64,000 bases of DNA from Chlorops oryzae. Taxonomy: Eukaryota; Arthropoda; Insecta; Diptera; Chloropidae. This document shows positions 1-10,821 of the stretch, in pieces. The stretch lies in the NCBI GenBank assembly GCA_020466095.1, contig CM035806.1, positions 129,813,156 to 129,877,155 of the forward strand, given 5' to 3'. The notes under the pieces are model-generated. The model did no database searches and had not been told where the DNA came from. It worked only from the letters and a program-made list of their open reading frames with translations. The first letter of the stretch is position 1. Each line of letters begins with the position of its first letter. Both the position numbers and the translations under genes were made by a program.

Positions 1-974
1 TCATAAAAATTATTCGTTATCACTTATGTTCTCGCTTATGACGGCTATAACTGCTGCTTAACTTGTTCACTACTTATTTTTTTTATTTTCAAACAAATTT
101 TGCTTTATGTTTTTAAAATTACCAACAAATTTTATTTGAACATTTTTGGTTTCACTAGTTTTAACGAGTACCCAATAGCGAGTACTTAAAAAAATATCTA
201 CATCATTAGTTGTCAAACTGCCTCGCAACGAGAAATATTCAATTTTTAGAACTTTTCTCGCTACGAGCTCTCGCAGTGCGATACATTGGAGCTTGAGCCA
301 TACGATTGAATGTATTGAAATATTTGAGCGTCTCGCCCCGGTGTCACGCATCGGGCTCTCGCAATATTGGATTTTGGGCTTGTATGTATGATAGCTATGT
401 ATATAATCGCGAGAACAATTTGACAATTTTTGATATCATTTAAAACCATAAGTTATTAAAATAAATTTTTTTGGTATTGAAATTCAAATTTAATATTAAA
501 AAGATTTAATTTTATACCGAGTGGTTTTAATTTTGAGCCTTTACTTTTTACTGTGTATAAAAATAAAACCTCGTTAAACTTCGTTTTCGCAATAAATGGT
601 CTTATTAACGAAAACATATATAGGTTCGTATGTGGTAAAGGGTTAAAAATAACATAACATAACTTAACATAACTAAACAGAACACAACAAAAATAACATA
701 ACATAACTTAACATAACTAAACAGAACACAACAAATACTTATAAATTTTACACTAAAAAAAGTTGCTCAAAAACTTTACATTGTTGAGACACTGTTATTG
801 AAAAAACTGTTGCATCAATAATTAATTTAAAATTTTTTGGTCATGCGAAGAATTTTATTGTTGTTATTTTAAGAACTTTCATTTTTTTTTAGAACAATTT
901 AAATTGTGCGGAACGATTTAACCAATAAAATTGTTAGGACAAAGTATAAAATTGTTGGTAGTACATTTTATTTT
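1..974. other. Unassigned AT-rich sequence
   Basis: No coding potential or recognisable transposon ends were found. The only structure seen is the 44-bp direct repeat annotated separately at 647-734. Open frames here are short and show no family resemblance. Confidence 0.5.
647..734. repeat. 44-bp direct tandem duplication
   Basis: Two identical 44-bp units (647-690 and 691-734) lie head to tail. Each is rich in short AACATAAC-type sub-repeats. The perfect identity suggests a recent slippage or duplication event. Confidence 0.9.
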
Positions 975-2286
975 TATACCCAGCGTAAGCGGGGTATATT
1001 AGTTTTGTGCAAATCTTGTAACAGGGAGAATTAAGCTCCGGAGATATAGAAAAATATATATAGAAATGATCAGGATCAAAAACTGAATCGATTTAGACAT
1101 GTCCGTCTGTCCGTCTGTCCGTCTGACCATCTGTCCGTCTGTCCGTCCGTCCGTGGTCGGATCTCCTCCGAAACGGCTGAACCAATGAAGTCGAAATTTG
1201 GCACACATGTATATCGGGGTCCGAGTATGATCCTAAGTAAAAATGGGAGACATCCGCCCACTGCCACGCCCACAAATGAATTTATTGTGTTTTCAATAAA
1301 AATGCTTGTAACTTGCGAACCACTCAACACATTCCATTGATATTTGGTGTGCTGGTAAACTACGAAAAGGGACATATCCTGGCAAAAAATGGACGCCGCC
1401 CTCCTCGAGCCACGCCCACAAATAAGCCCAAAATAAGGGCTTATCGTAACTTGTAAAGTAAAAGGCGTAGAAGCTTCAAATTCGCAGCATAGGTTGTCCA
1501 AGGCAAATGAAAGGTGTAGGAACAAAAATTTGTATAGCCCGCCCACTGCCACGCCCACAAATAGAGAATTTTCATAACTTCCGAAGTAAAAGGCGTAGAA
1601 GCTTCAAATTCACAACATAGGTTCACCAAGGCGAATGAAAGGTGTACGAAAAAATTTTTTGTGGCCCGCCCACTGCCACGCCCACAAATGAAGAGTTTTC
1701 GTAACTTCCGAAGTAAAAAGGCGTAGAAGCTTCGAATTCGCAACAATAGGTTCACCAAGGCGAATGAAAGGTGTACGAAAAAATTTTTTGTGGCCCGCCC
1801 ACTGCCACGCCCACAAATAAAGATTTTTCGTAACTTCAGAAGTAAAAGGCGTAGAAGCTTCAAATTCGCAACATAGGTTCACCAAGGCGAATGAAAGGTG
1901 TAGGAAAAAATTTTAATGCGGCCCGCCCACTGCCACGCCCACAAATGAAGATTTTTCGTAACTTCCGAAGTAAAAGGCGTAGAAGCTTCAAATTCGCAAC
2001 ATAGGTTCACCAAAGGCGAATGAAAGGTGTAGGGAAATAATTTATGCTGCCCTCCCACTGCCACGCCCACAAATAAAGATTTTTCGTAACTTCCGAAGTA
2101 AAAGGCGTCGAAGCTTCAAATTCGCAACATAGGTTCACCAAGGCGAATGAAAGGTGTAGGGAAATAATTTATGTTGCCCTCCCACTGCCACGCCCACAAA
2201 TAGAGAAGAAAAACATAGTGCGCTCATAATGTCGGGACGCTGGGTATTTCAAAGTCGGGCTTGACCGACTTTAGCTTTCTTACTTG
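975..2286 (+). mobile_element. DINE-1/INE-1-like Helitron relative with minisatellite
   Basis: The element begins with TATACCCAGCGTAAGCGGGG, contains a CCGTCTGTCCGT tract and repeated TGCCACGCCCAC boxes, and ends ...TTTCTTACTTG. These are hallmarks of the non-coding DINE-1/INE-1 (Helentron-associated) repeats of flies. A perfect 8-bp-stem hairpin (AAAGTCGG / CCGACTTT, 2251-2272) sits about 14 bp before the CTTG end, as expected at a Helitron-type 3' terminus. The centre expanded into an array of ~130-bp units. Open frames on the minus strand are translations of this array, not genes. Related copies are at 45141-46032, 54772-55674, 21509-22358 and 58580-59306. Confidence 0.8.
1530..2205. repeat. 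~130-bp minisatellite array inside DINE-1-like element
   Basis: Five to six head-to-tail units of about 128-131 bp each contain CCCACTGCCACGCCCACAAAT, a GTAACTTCCGAAGTAAAAGGCG block and ACATAGGTTCACCAAGGCGA. The DINE-1-like copies at 45.1 and 54.8 kb carry about three units each, so the array length is polymorphic between copies. Confidence 0.85.
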
Positions 2287-2978
2287 TTTTTTAGTGTAAT
2301 AATTATTAATCTGAGCTCCGATCTAATAGTTTAAAGTCACCCAAACAATTGGAGTGCTAAATGAGTCATTTATTAATCCTTATTCGGAGTGTGAGCCCTA
2401 ATAAGGAGCTCATTTACGAGTCCAAAAGAAACGTGCTTCCCTCTTTGCGAAGGTAGTCATATATGAGTCCGAAATCACATACCGAAGGAGCCCATATTGA
2501 AGTCATACTTGTATATAACTCTTTCTGCTCTCATTGCCGAGTCCATTTTCCATATGTATATGTATATATGAGACTTTTATGATTGTGCAGCTAGCATTAT
2601 ATTTCTTTATATGTATGATCATCAATACTAAAAAAGTTTAATGCAAATTCACTCGAAAATATTTCGCTAGATCACTTAAAAAATTTTAGACAAAATAAAA
2701 CTCATCTCTAGTGTTTTAAGGCTATCAAAGTTGAGGATTGTAAACAGGTGAAATTTCTTTTCTTTTTGAGGGAATTAAAAAAATAATACCTTTTCTTAAA
2801 AGCTCATTATTTTATTATTTAGGAATTATTTTTTTTACACTTTAGGCCTTAAAATGCGTTTACACTACAAACCAGAAAAAACCTCTAAGAAAAGTTAGAA
2901 TAATAAAGTTTTTATAAAAATTTAGCAGAAAATATCCAAAAATGGCCGGGTTTGACCGACCTTAGACTTAATGTCCAT
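2287..2978. other. Non-coding stretch with dispersed inverted repeat
   Basis: Positions about 2344-2545 (blocks such as GGAGTGTGAGCCCTAATAAG and AGTCCGAAATCACATACCGA) match 23697-23887 in reverse complement with moderate divergence. It is therefore a dispersed repeat of unknown class. The rest is AT-rich, with no ORF of interest. Confidence 0.5.
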
Positions 2979-3472
2979 ATAATATGACTTCCAGACTGTC
3001 AACTTAAAATCTGAATTTAGCTCCTTAAGTTGAATTTAGAAAATACCCTTTCAGACTGTAAATTCTGAGTTTACGAGCTCACACGCCTGTTCGAACTTAA
3101 ATTAGATGTTTGCTTTGATTGATCAAAAAGATGACGTAGTATAATGGATAGGCCTCCGCCTTGGAACCCGAAAGGCTGAGGTTCGAATCCGGGCGCAGAC
3201 AAGATTAATTGGGGAGAAAGATATTTTTATTTATTTTTATTATTAAAACAATCGAAAATTCATTTCACCTCTAAAGATTTGGAAAAAGAAGCAAACAGGT
3301 AATTTCATCGTTGTCAAAAAAGGTAGTGAAATGTAAGGGTTGCAGCAACGAATGCCTAAACTCATGAGTTTATTTCTGAATTTAAATACCCTAAACTCAG
3401 TTTAAACTCACTACTTAAGTCTACTTAAGGTACTAAATTCAGTTTAACGCAATAGTCTGGAAACCATATTAG
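2979..3472. mobile_element. TIR element carrying a tRNA-like module
   Basis: The left end (TAATATGACTTCCAGACT) and right end (AGTCTGGAAACCATATTA) are imperfect inverted repeats. The match continues inward through CTGAATTTAG and CCTTAAG blocks, giving a ~495-bp non-autonomous element. A tRNA-like segment with a perfect B box lies at its centre. Exact ends and target duplication could not be fixed. No coding capacity. Confidence 0.6.
3133..3201 (+). other. tRNA-like module
   Basis: An A-box-like TAGTATAATGGATAGG is followed 40 nt later by GGTTCGAATCC (3180-3190), a perfect match to the Pol III B-box consensus GGTTCGANTCC. Acceptor and anticodon stems do not pair well, so this is a degenerate tRNA-derived sequence rather than a functional tRNA. 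An A/T-rich tract follows, as after the other tRNA-like modules in the window. Confidence 0.6.
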
Positions 3473-3504
3473 ACAGAACTATGTACTACAATAACACAGG
3501 TATA

Positions 3505-5255
3505 CAAGGTTTTGGACCAGAGAAACTGGATAGCGACCCTATAGGAATTTTTCGTGCTGATTCCGAATCTGGTACCCGTTTTTCTCTATCACGTCAAGTT
3601 TTTGAGAAATTGTTAAATAACGGTTTTTGACATTTTTACCTATAGTCTATGTCAATAATGAGGTCGTAGACCCTATATGCCTTAACCGATTTCAAAGTTT
3701 TTTGGTACTCATATGAAAGAGGAATGACAACGCAACATATCCTTTATACACAAATTTGGAATTGATTCAGTAATTGGAAGCTATAGGGCAAAAAACGCGA
3801 TGCTGATTTCCAATTTTTAGCGATTTTGTTTAAAAACTTGAAATTCAAATGGTTATAATTTCCGAACCAAGGCTGGTATTCCAGGTCTTAATACTTTGAA
3901 TGAAAGAACAATCAATTGAAAAAGTTTTGAGCCTAAAACAAAAAAAAATCCGTTGCGTCGTTCTAATTTTATGAGGATTTTCGCTGAAAATGACAAAAAA
4001 CGAATTTTTATTTTTGGAATATTCTTCGCTCGTTCATATGTATATTTCAGTTCGAATTGTGTATGTTGGTAAAACTGGCTTAAAAAATATAAAAACTTAA
4101 ATTCTATTTTAAACCTATCTTTAAAGCTAAAACCAATTTAAACTTTAAAAAATGAACAGAATTTGAACTGAGGGCCTTTTGTATTGTTAACTATCTGTTT
4201 CGCGTATAAGGGACCAGCAATAGTCACTCAACAACTTTTCGAAACATCTGTCACCTATAGAAGCAGCTGCTTGGTCATCATTTAAAGACGTTGTGGGAAA
4301 TTTTTTTGGAAATAAAAAAAGCGACAACTACATAAAAATAGTTGGAGGACTCTTGAAAAATTATCGAAAAATGGGAGTTCGGATGTCACTAAAAAATACA
4401 TTTTCTCCACTCACATTTGGATTTCTTCCCCGAAAACTGGGCAAAACTAGCGACGAACAAGGAGAGGCATTCACCAGGACCTACAGAGGATTGAAAAAAA
4501 TTATAAGGGCTTTTGGGATGAAGGAATGTTGAGTGACTATTGCTGGTCCCTTATACGCGAAACAGATAGTAAACAATACAAAAGGCTCAGTTCAAATTCT
4601 GTTCATTTTTAAAGTTTAAATTGGTTTTAGCTTTAAAGATAGGTTTAAAATAGAATTTAAGTTTTATGTTTTTTAAGCCAGTCTTACCAACATACACAAT
4701 TCGAACTGAAATATACATATGAACGAGCGAAGAAATATACCAAAAATAAAAAATTCGTTTTTTGTCATTTTCAGCGAAAATCCTCATAAAATTAGAACGA
4801 CGCAACGGATTTTTTTTTTGTTTTAGGCTCAAAACTTTTTCAATTGATTGTTCTTTCATTCAAAGTATTAAGACCTGGAATACCAGCCTTGGTTCGGAAA
4901 TTATAACCATTTGAATTTCAAGTTTTTAAACAAAATCGCTAAAAAATTGGAAATCAGCATCGCGTTTTTTTTGCCCTATAGCTTCCAAGTTACTGAATCA
5001 ATTCCAAATTTGTGTATAAAGGATATGTTGCGTTGTCATTCCTCTTTCATATGAGTACCAAAAACTTTGAAATCGTTAAGGCATATAGGGTCTACGACCT
5101 CATTATTGACATAGACTATAGGTAAAAATGTCAAAAACCGTTATTTAACGATTTCTCAAAAACTTGACGTGATAGAGAAAAACGGGTACGAGATTCGGAA
5201 TCAGCACGAAAAATTCCTATAGGGTCGCTATCCAGTTTTTCTGGTCCAAAAGTTG
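3505..5255 (+). mobile_element. Foldback transposon with ~728-bp terminal inverted repeats
   Basis: Positions 3505-4233 are nearly identical to the reverse complement of 4528-5255, leaving a ~294-bp unique centre. The centre and right arm encode a decayed C-terminal piece of the transposon protein found again at 50586-52005. The arms begin with a variant of CTTTTGGACCAGARAAACTGG. The terminal sequence differs from that of the 49638-53009 element, so these are two families of one superfamily. I do not recognise the superfamily by name. Confidence 0.8.
4248..4610 (+). pseudogene. Transposase-like C-terminal fragment
   Basis: Translated pieces read AAAWSSFKDVVGNFFGNKKS, LLKNYRKMGVRMSLK, SDEQGEAF and LSDYCWSLIRETDSKQYK. 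These correspond in order to the last ~110 residues of the protein at 51454-52005 (AAAWSSF, LLKNYKKAEVHMSLK, SDEHGERFHQ, DYVWSLVREN). Frameshifts separate the blocks and everything N-terminal is missing. The last block lies inside the right inverted repeat, so an antisense copy of the coding end is also present in the left arm. Confidence 0.75.
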
Positions 5256-5307
5256 GCCTTTATTTGTAAACTTTTGTAATTAAAAAAAATAAATATATAT
5301 ATATAGT

Positions 5308-7160
5308 CAGGCCCGTGCGCAGGAATTGCCCAAGGGGGGGGGTTTTTTTTTCTATTAATTAAAACTATTGCTTAAAAATCAAGAGTATCGATTTCAATGA
5401 CTTTATTATAACAATTCAGTTTTGGTGAATTTCATGCAACAAACAAACCCTTCGAGGCACAGAAAAAAAGTCTTCCAAAATCGTTTCCACGTCAATTTCA
5501 ACCTCACGATTGTATATTCAGTGAGGCTAGGCCATTTAGTCGATCTTCAGACATAGTCGATCTGAGGTATGTTTTAAGACGACGCAATGTTGAGAAAGAC
5601 CTTTCATTTGTAGCAGTAGTAACGGGTAAAAATTGCCATTATGCGGAGGATTTGATGGATGTTCGGAAATGCATCTGCATTGCAAATATCAAGCGCATCA
5701 AGTGAATTTTTTATATCCATTCCAGAAATTCGCCGATGCCAAAGTTGAACTTCACTGATCCAGAAGTTAGGACTATCATTGTGCAAGATAGAAGAGTATT
5801 GTGTAAATAATTGAACACAAGACTCTACATTGAGTGCTTTCATTTTATTTGGGAACAGGCAATCGAAATTTGATAGGATATTGCGATGATTGAGGAACCT
5901 ATCATGAAGATGAGCGATGAAAGTATCAAGGTATGGTACGTATATGGTTATGCGAAAGTAATCTCAACTGAATCAGTGACGACGTTGTTGCGATGTGTTT
6001 GTTTCGCAGTTAACTGAGGCTTTCGCAATTCGATATCATGCTCCTTGCCGACGGTGTACGCCTTCTCAAAAATTTCTCGGAAATATTCAGAAGCTCTCTC
6101 TATTCTTTCGAGCAATTCTTTTCTTGCAGCATCAGATCCAGATGGATATATAAGTCATTAAATAACATAGGTTGCTCTCCTATTACTCCAAATGAATCAT
6201 TAAGCGATTATAAAAATTTAAATAAAACCTCGATTGCTCGCTTCTTACTCCAATCGGATGAATAAGTCATTACTCTTTTTTTGCTCGGTTTGGGTATTAC
6301 TCCATAATTATCTACTGGGCTTCTTCTTCCTAATCCATGTAATGTGTTAGAGCTACGCTGCCTGAACATAGGCATAAAGCATTTGTCAAAAAGATGCACG
6401 CTAGAGCAGCGAAATCCTAAGCTCTGCTGTGGTGAAATGAAGTGTTTTTTGCATTGCCAGTTTTATTTCTAATTTTGGAGTGCCACTTTGTGTCTACCCG
6501 TATTGTTGTTGGTAGCTTTCTGGTGAATTTCTCGAAAGAGTTGAATTTCCTAAACCTGCCTAAGGGTGAAATTTCTCGATCGCGGCAAAGCCTTTTCGAC
6601 GTCGACAATTAGACATAGATATACAGTAAATATCGGTTAAAAGCAAGCCTTACAATACACGAAAATTTTTGCCTACATGCGATATTTGTATTAAGCAATC
6701 AATTTCAAACAAAATTTAAATTGACTCAATTTTAAATGTCAGATTTGTTCCGAAATTTTCTGAAATTGTGCAATTTCGATGTTCACTGGACAAATAAATT
6801 TCTATTGAAATCGAATTGATTTCGAATTTTTTATTTGGATCGCATATCCTTATTTGGATCAGTTACCTCAATTGAAAATTCTGCCGGAGAATTTTCAATT
6901 TCTAGGTGCTAATAGTCTATCATGAAAAATTTCTATCAAAGTACAAAAATTAAAATGGGAACTATTTGGAGTATTTGCCAATTATTTTATATCAAGTATT
7001 TGCACGAGTTGCCGAGTACGCGACAGCTCATGCAATTCTTCTTGCATCAGCTTGGCCCATTGTGCGAAATTTCCTTTTTCGTTTTATATATAATATTTAT
7101 AATTCTTATTCTCAATGGGGGGTTTTAACACCCAAAACGCCCCCCGTGCGCACGGGCCTG
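5308..7160 (-). mobile_element. hAT transposon, decayed
   Basis: The ends are CAGGCCCGTGCGCA / TGCGCACGGGCCTG and the flanks are a perfect 8-bp duplication TATATAGT (5300-5307 and 7161-7168), diagnostic of hAT. The minus strand holds a broken transposase. The centre is disrupted and no intact transposase remains. Confidence 0.92.
5522..5843 (-). pseudogene. hAT transposase C-terminal dimerisation domain remnant
   Basis: Between 5522 and 5640 (minus strand) the translation reads LPVTTATNERSFSTLRRLKT followed by YLRSTMSEDRLNGLASL. This is the conserved hAT dimerisation motif of the ZMYM/52-kDa-repressor-like lineage, in which T/S-A-x-x-N-E-R-x-F-S is invariant. The preceding ~80 codons (to 5843) are open in another frame, so at least one frameshift separates them. 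It lies in the correct orientation inside the 8-bp-TSD hAT. Confidence 0.8.
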
Positions 7161-7612
7161 TATATAGTTGTTTTTTTTAACGAACACTCTCTAGGGGTAA
7201 AAAAAAAACCATAATGCTTTTCGAAAGCTATTACAAGAAATATACTCAATTTACATTACAAAGCATTCACGGTTCTACATGCCATGGTTATCGTTCCCCA
7301 AATTTTAGTTCACGGTTGCGATAAAATTAAATATTTTAATACATATACCAATCGGTTTTTTGACTGTCGAGACACTCGAGGCTCAGCATAAAGAGTTTCG
7401 AAAGTGTCGGTTGAAAAAAAAAAAAAACAAGGAAGAATTCTAGAGAGCTTCTGCAATAGAGATCTTAAAACGCATTTGCTTTCATTAGTAAAAAACAACT
7501 TACAAACTGAGAATGATAAAGATACAGTCCACGAAGAAATTGACCTTTCTTACTTTGTTTCCAGCGATTCATTATTGGCGCTTTCACATGAAAGTGATAG
7601 TGCACCGAGAGA
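7161..7612. other. Unassigned sequence between two transposons
   Basis: An open + frame (7404-7640) runs from here into the next element, but it starts in a poly-A-rich stretch, shows no domain and crosses the transposon border. I do not call it a gene. Confidence 0.4.
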
Positions 7613-7799
7613 AATAACAACAGTTAAATCAACTACTTAGAACAGTTAAAGTAAGAGTGGTCAAATAAACTGTATTCCGCGTTAAATGCACTGAAAAAGG
7701 CAGTCAAATGAACAGTTGAAAAACAGTTACTTTTTATGTTCAAATTCACTTTCGTTCACTTAGACGTATAAGTTCGCATTCTAATCAACCGTCTCCGGA

Positions 7800-7872
7800 G
7801 GTTTCGATAGCTCAGCGCTTTAAACTGTGACTCGACAGTCGTGAGCTTCGGGGTTCTATCCCTGCTGGCTCC
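7800..7872 (+). other. tRNA-like module
   Basis: An A-box-like ATAGCTCAGCGCTTTAA is followed by a B-box-like GGGTTCTATCCC. Spacing fits a tRNA but the cloverleaf stems are poor, so this is a tRNA-derived relic. Confidence 0.5.
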
Positions 7873-7878
7873 CTGTTG

Positions 7879-7958
7879 TGGGTGGCTCTGGGATAGCGTA
7901 TGGGATGCGTGCTATGCTCTTGATCCCAGGGTCCGAGGTTCGATTCCCGGCACAGGCG
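7879..7958 (+). other. tRNA-like module with perfect B box
   Basis: GGTTCGATTCC (7937-7947) matches the B-box consensus exactly and sits in a CCGAGG/TCCCGG arm. An upstream GTGGCTCTGGGATAGCG resembles an A box. The segment directly follows the previous tRNA-like module, making a tandem pair. Confidence 0.5.
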
Positions 7959-8302
7959 AAACGGAGTGTAATGTTCCAAGCCTAGCACTGGTTTTTCAAA
8001 AATCACATGTTAGGGGCACACTACATAATAAGACAATACACTCACACAAAGACAAGAAAACCTCCTTGGTATCACAATGGGCCGATTAACGGCCTAAGTG
8101 GCAGCCACTTCAACGTACCTAGTTGTTTTGGAAGACAAAAATTTTCTCCTAAATTTTAAAGGTTTTAATTTACTTAATTTTTTTTTAATGGTTCATTTTC
8201 AAGCAAAAAAATTTGGGAGTGAAACAATTCCTTAAGCACGTTCCCCAAAACTTGAGCAACCATAAGCTCAAGTGAGCATTTTGACCAACAAATTAAATTC
8301 GT

Positions 8303-8375
8303 TCGTTTAGCGTAATGGTTAAGATGTTCGCCCAGCGAAGTGGAGGTCAGCGGTTCAAGGCTCGGCCGAGGCGAG
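8303..8375 (+). other. tRNA-like module
   Basis: TTTAGCGTAATGGTTAAGA resembles an A box. GGTTCAAGGCTC resembles a B box. The same module, in reverse orientation, occurs at 26011-26080 and 48189-48259, each inside a TIR element. A long A-rich tail follows. Confidence 0.6.
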
Positions 8376-8959
8376 AAAACTTAAAGAGATAAAAGAGAAA
8401 AAGATTTAAATAGAAACAAATAAATAAAGAAAAAATATAACAATTTAATAAAAAAAAAAAAATATTAATAAAAGAAGATAAAAAAAAAGTCAAAGCAAAA
8501 AATAAATTTTTTTTCCCAGTCGTTGGTGACAGTTGATTTAACCGCGAGACAGTTATATCAACCATCAGGTAGTTATATCCTTATTGACTGTCTTTGTACT
8601 GTTGAATTGACCGCTACTACACATAAGCTAACAATTAACGGTGAACTCGGTTATTTTAACCTGCTTTTTCAGTTAATATAACTAACTTTTTCTCTCGGTG
8701 TGGCTAAAAAGTTTTTTCTTCTTCTTTATTTTGTATTATTATACATACATATACTGGAATTATTTCATGTACATATTAAATTTAAGTGAAATTGTTAAAT
8801 TGACTTGAAAATAGTTCAATTGGGCAATATTTTATTTACGCACAGCAGTAAAGGCAACGAAATTCAAAGAGATAAAATTAGTGTGATTTTTGCCTTCGAT
8901 CTTTCGTATTTTTTGAGGACTAAATTTTTTTTGGCAAAGTCTAAATTTCAGTTGCTTAG

Positions 8960-9495
8960 AGAGTTAACGCCGATTGGCTTAAGTGGCGTTCAACGACTGG
9001 TGTTATGTGCGATAAAAAGATAAGCGACCGCTTAAAATCCAAAATTTACCGCGCAGTCATCAGGCCATCAAGCTCTTTATAGTACCGAATGTCTACCAGG
9101 AACGAAAGTAGCAGAAAGAAAGGTTAGTGTTATGGAAACAAAGATGCTTCGCTGGATATCCGGACTCACTCGTCTTAATCATGTTCCAAACGTAGACATC
9201 CGTAGACGCTATGGAGTTGCGCCAATTATTGGGAAAATGCGAGAAGCAAGGCTACGCTGGTACGGACACGTCCTGAGAGCAAATGAGAAGACTTTGGCAA
9301 AGAAAGGCTACACACTGGAAATCCAAGGTTGCAGAAAACGGGGGCGTCCGAAACAGCGCTGGATGGACACAATAAAATGGGACCTAGAGGCTGTAGGACT
9401 TACCTCGGATGATGCAACCGACAGAACAAAATGGAGGAACTGGTCGCGCCTTGCGGACCCCGGGATAGACCGGGATAGTTAAACACACAAGAAGA
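8960..9495 (+). mobile_element. 5'-truncated RTE-type non-LTR retrotransposon
   Basis: Only the 3' end remains. Coding similarity starts abruptly near 8960 and ends at a stop at 9480-9482, followed by a short AAGAAGAAG tail typical of RTE-type insertions. 5' truncation is usual for target-primed reverse transcription. Confidence 0.75.
8961..9482 (+). pseudogene. RTE reverse transcriptase C-terminal tail, frameshifted
   Basis: The first part reads WLKWRSTTGVMCDKKISDRL, then KSKIYRAVIRP, and hits a stop near 9078. The reading frame resumes at 9132 as METKMLRWISGLTRL, continuing with MREARLRWYGHVL, GRPKQRWMDTIKWDL and DRTKWR. This is the conserved tail downstream of the catalytic domain in insect and nematode RTE/BovB-like elements (typical motifs METKMLRW, RLRWYGHV, GRPKxRW). 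At least one frameshift separates the blocks. Catalytic YxDD and endonuclease domains are absent. Confidence 0.8.
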
Positions 9496-9571
9496 AGAAA
9501 TAAGATATATTATGAGTAGAGCCTCTAAAAATTGTGAAAGCAAAATAATTTTCTATGCAATAACTTTGTAA

Positions 9572-9663
9572 ACGATAATCTTATTGAAATGGACACTAGA
9601 ATATTAAGAGAATGAGTTAAGATTCGAAAATTTCTCTTGTGTCCATTTCAATAAGATTATCGT
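9572..9663. repeat. 25-bp perfect hairpin
   Basis: ACGATAATCTTATTGAAATG plus five more bases (9572-9596) is repeated exactly as the reverse complement at 9639-9663, with a 42-bp loop. It could be the core of a small foldback MITE. No target duplication was identified. Confidence 0.8.
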
Positions 9664-10100
9664 AAACTTTGTACGTAGCCGAGGAAATTTGAGAAAAATT
9701 GTGCAAAAAAAAAAAAAATTTCTTACATCCAGATCAATTCGAAATTTCTCAGAATCAATCGATTTTACATACATATGTTGTATATATATGATCATAAGTA
9801 TCGATGAACCGATATGTCCTCATCCCATCTCTGATGTTAATAATGGTTTCGTAATATAAAACGTTTGACCGTAGATTGTACAATGTACATACCTATATAT
9901 AAATAACATAAATGAATGTGAAATTTCGAATGATAACAATATCCAAATCGGAATAAATTTCTTGCGCTTTTTGTCTTTTCTTCTCTATAAAATTCAAACA
10001 AAAGCAATACATAAAATTAATAACAAAAATACAATACAGTGAAAATACAGTGTGTATTAATTGTATGCATGTCTGTATGCATGTGTGTATGCGATAATGC
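9664..10100. other. Unassigned AT-rich sequence
   Basis: No gene, RNA or transposon end recognised. A short TGTATGCATGTGTGTATGC-type microsatellite lies near 10060-10090. Confidence 0.4.
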
Positions 10101-10408
10101 CCCAGCAGAATATTATGTCGGCTGTGAACAAGTCCGCGCGTCTTTCAGAGCGGACGCCTCGGTGAAATGCTCCGCATGACAGTGTCAGCGAGGTGGAGCG
10201 AAAAAGTCATTTACATTTTGAACTCGTCTTGCTTGAATCTCATTAGCTGCTTAAATTTAAATATGGTTTTAGCGTCAGGAGATCATTTGCGATCCCTGTC
10301 AGAGCCAAACAATAATTGTTGAAGAAAAAAAGATTTTTAAATAAATTGGAAATACACGAAAAAACCCGATGAGAGAATTCTCTCCCGAAACTCGAGTTTC
10401 CTTCCTCA

Positions 10409-10440
<32 letters not shown>

Positions 10441-10468
10441 GAGGAGAGAGAGAGAGAGAGAGGAGAGG

Positions 10469-10504
<36 letters not shown>

Positions 10505-10537
10505 GAGAAGAGAGAGAGAGAGAGGGAGGGAGAGAGA

Positions 10538-10632
<95 letters not shown>

Positions 10633-10819
10633 GTCGAACGGGTTCTAAAAATAGACAGCGAGAGAGAAAAAAAAACAGCACATGCACCTCTCAAATACTT
10701 TTTTCGCCGCCCCGATGAACTTGAAATTTCACCGCGCGACTCCTTTACAAAGGGAGTCGGGACGGGTCCTTTTTCACACGGAGTTCACCGCGGATATCCG
10801 CCTGACATTTTCTGCTGGG
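10101..10819. mobile_element. CCCAGCAGAA-ended TIR element, GA-expanded
   Basis: Ends CCCAGCAGAA / TTCTGCTGGG are flanked by GC on both sides (10099-10100, 10820-10821). The internal block ending ATGGTTTTAGCGTCAG aligns with the elements at 19445-19972 and 22875-23694. A shortened remnant of their tRNA-like module (GCGATCCCTGTCAGAGCC) sits at about 10288-10306. A long GA-rich simple repeat has expanded in the right half. Confidence 0.75.
10411..10631. repeat. GA-rich simple-sequence tract
   Basis: About 220 bp of near-pure (GA)n interrupted by GGAG units. The long open frames on both strands here (Arg-Glu or Ser-Leu repeats) are artefacts of this composition and not genes. Confidence 0.95.
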
Positions 10820-10821
10820 GC

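Larger units (their letters stand above)
7613..8700. mobile_element. CACCGAGAG-ended TIR element with three tRNA-like modules
   Basis: The termini are CACCGAGAGAAA and TTTCTCTCGGTG, with TG on both sides (7611-7612, 8701-8702). Subterminal blocks contain many AACAGTT/AACTGTT-type motifs. The 1088-bp interior has no transposase but carries three tRNA-like modules (7800-7872, 7879-7958, 8303-8375). A reverse-oriented relative with one module is at 47865-48661, and a truncated one begins at 40789. The shared cassette also occurs in a different-ended element at 25696-26633. Confidence 0.75.

Noticed and set aside
1076..2070. Several minus-strand frames repeating VNLCCEFEASTPF
   Set aside because: The peptide repeat follows the ~130-bp DINE-1 minisatellite. 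Homologous frames at 45.1 and 54.9 kb behave the same way.
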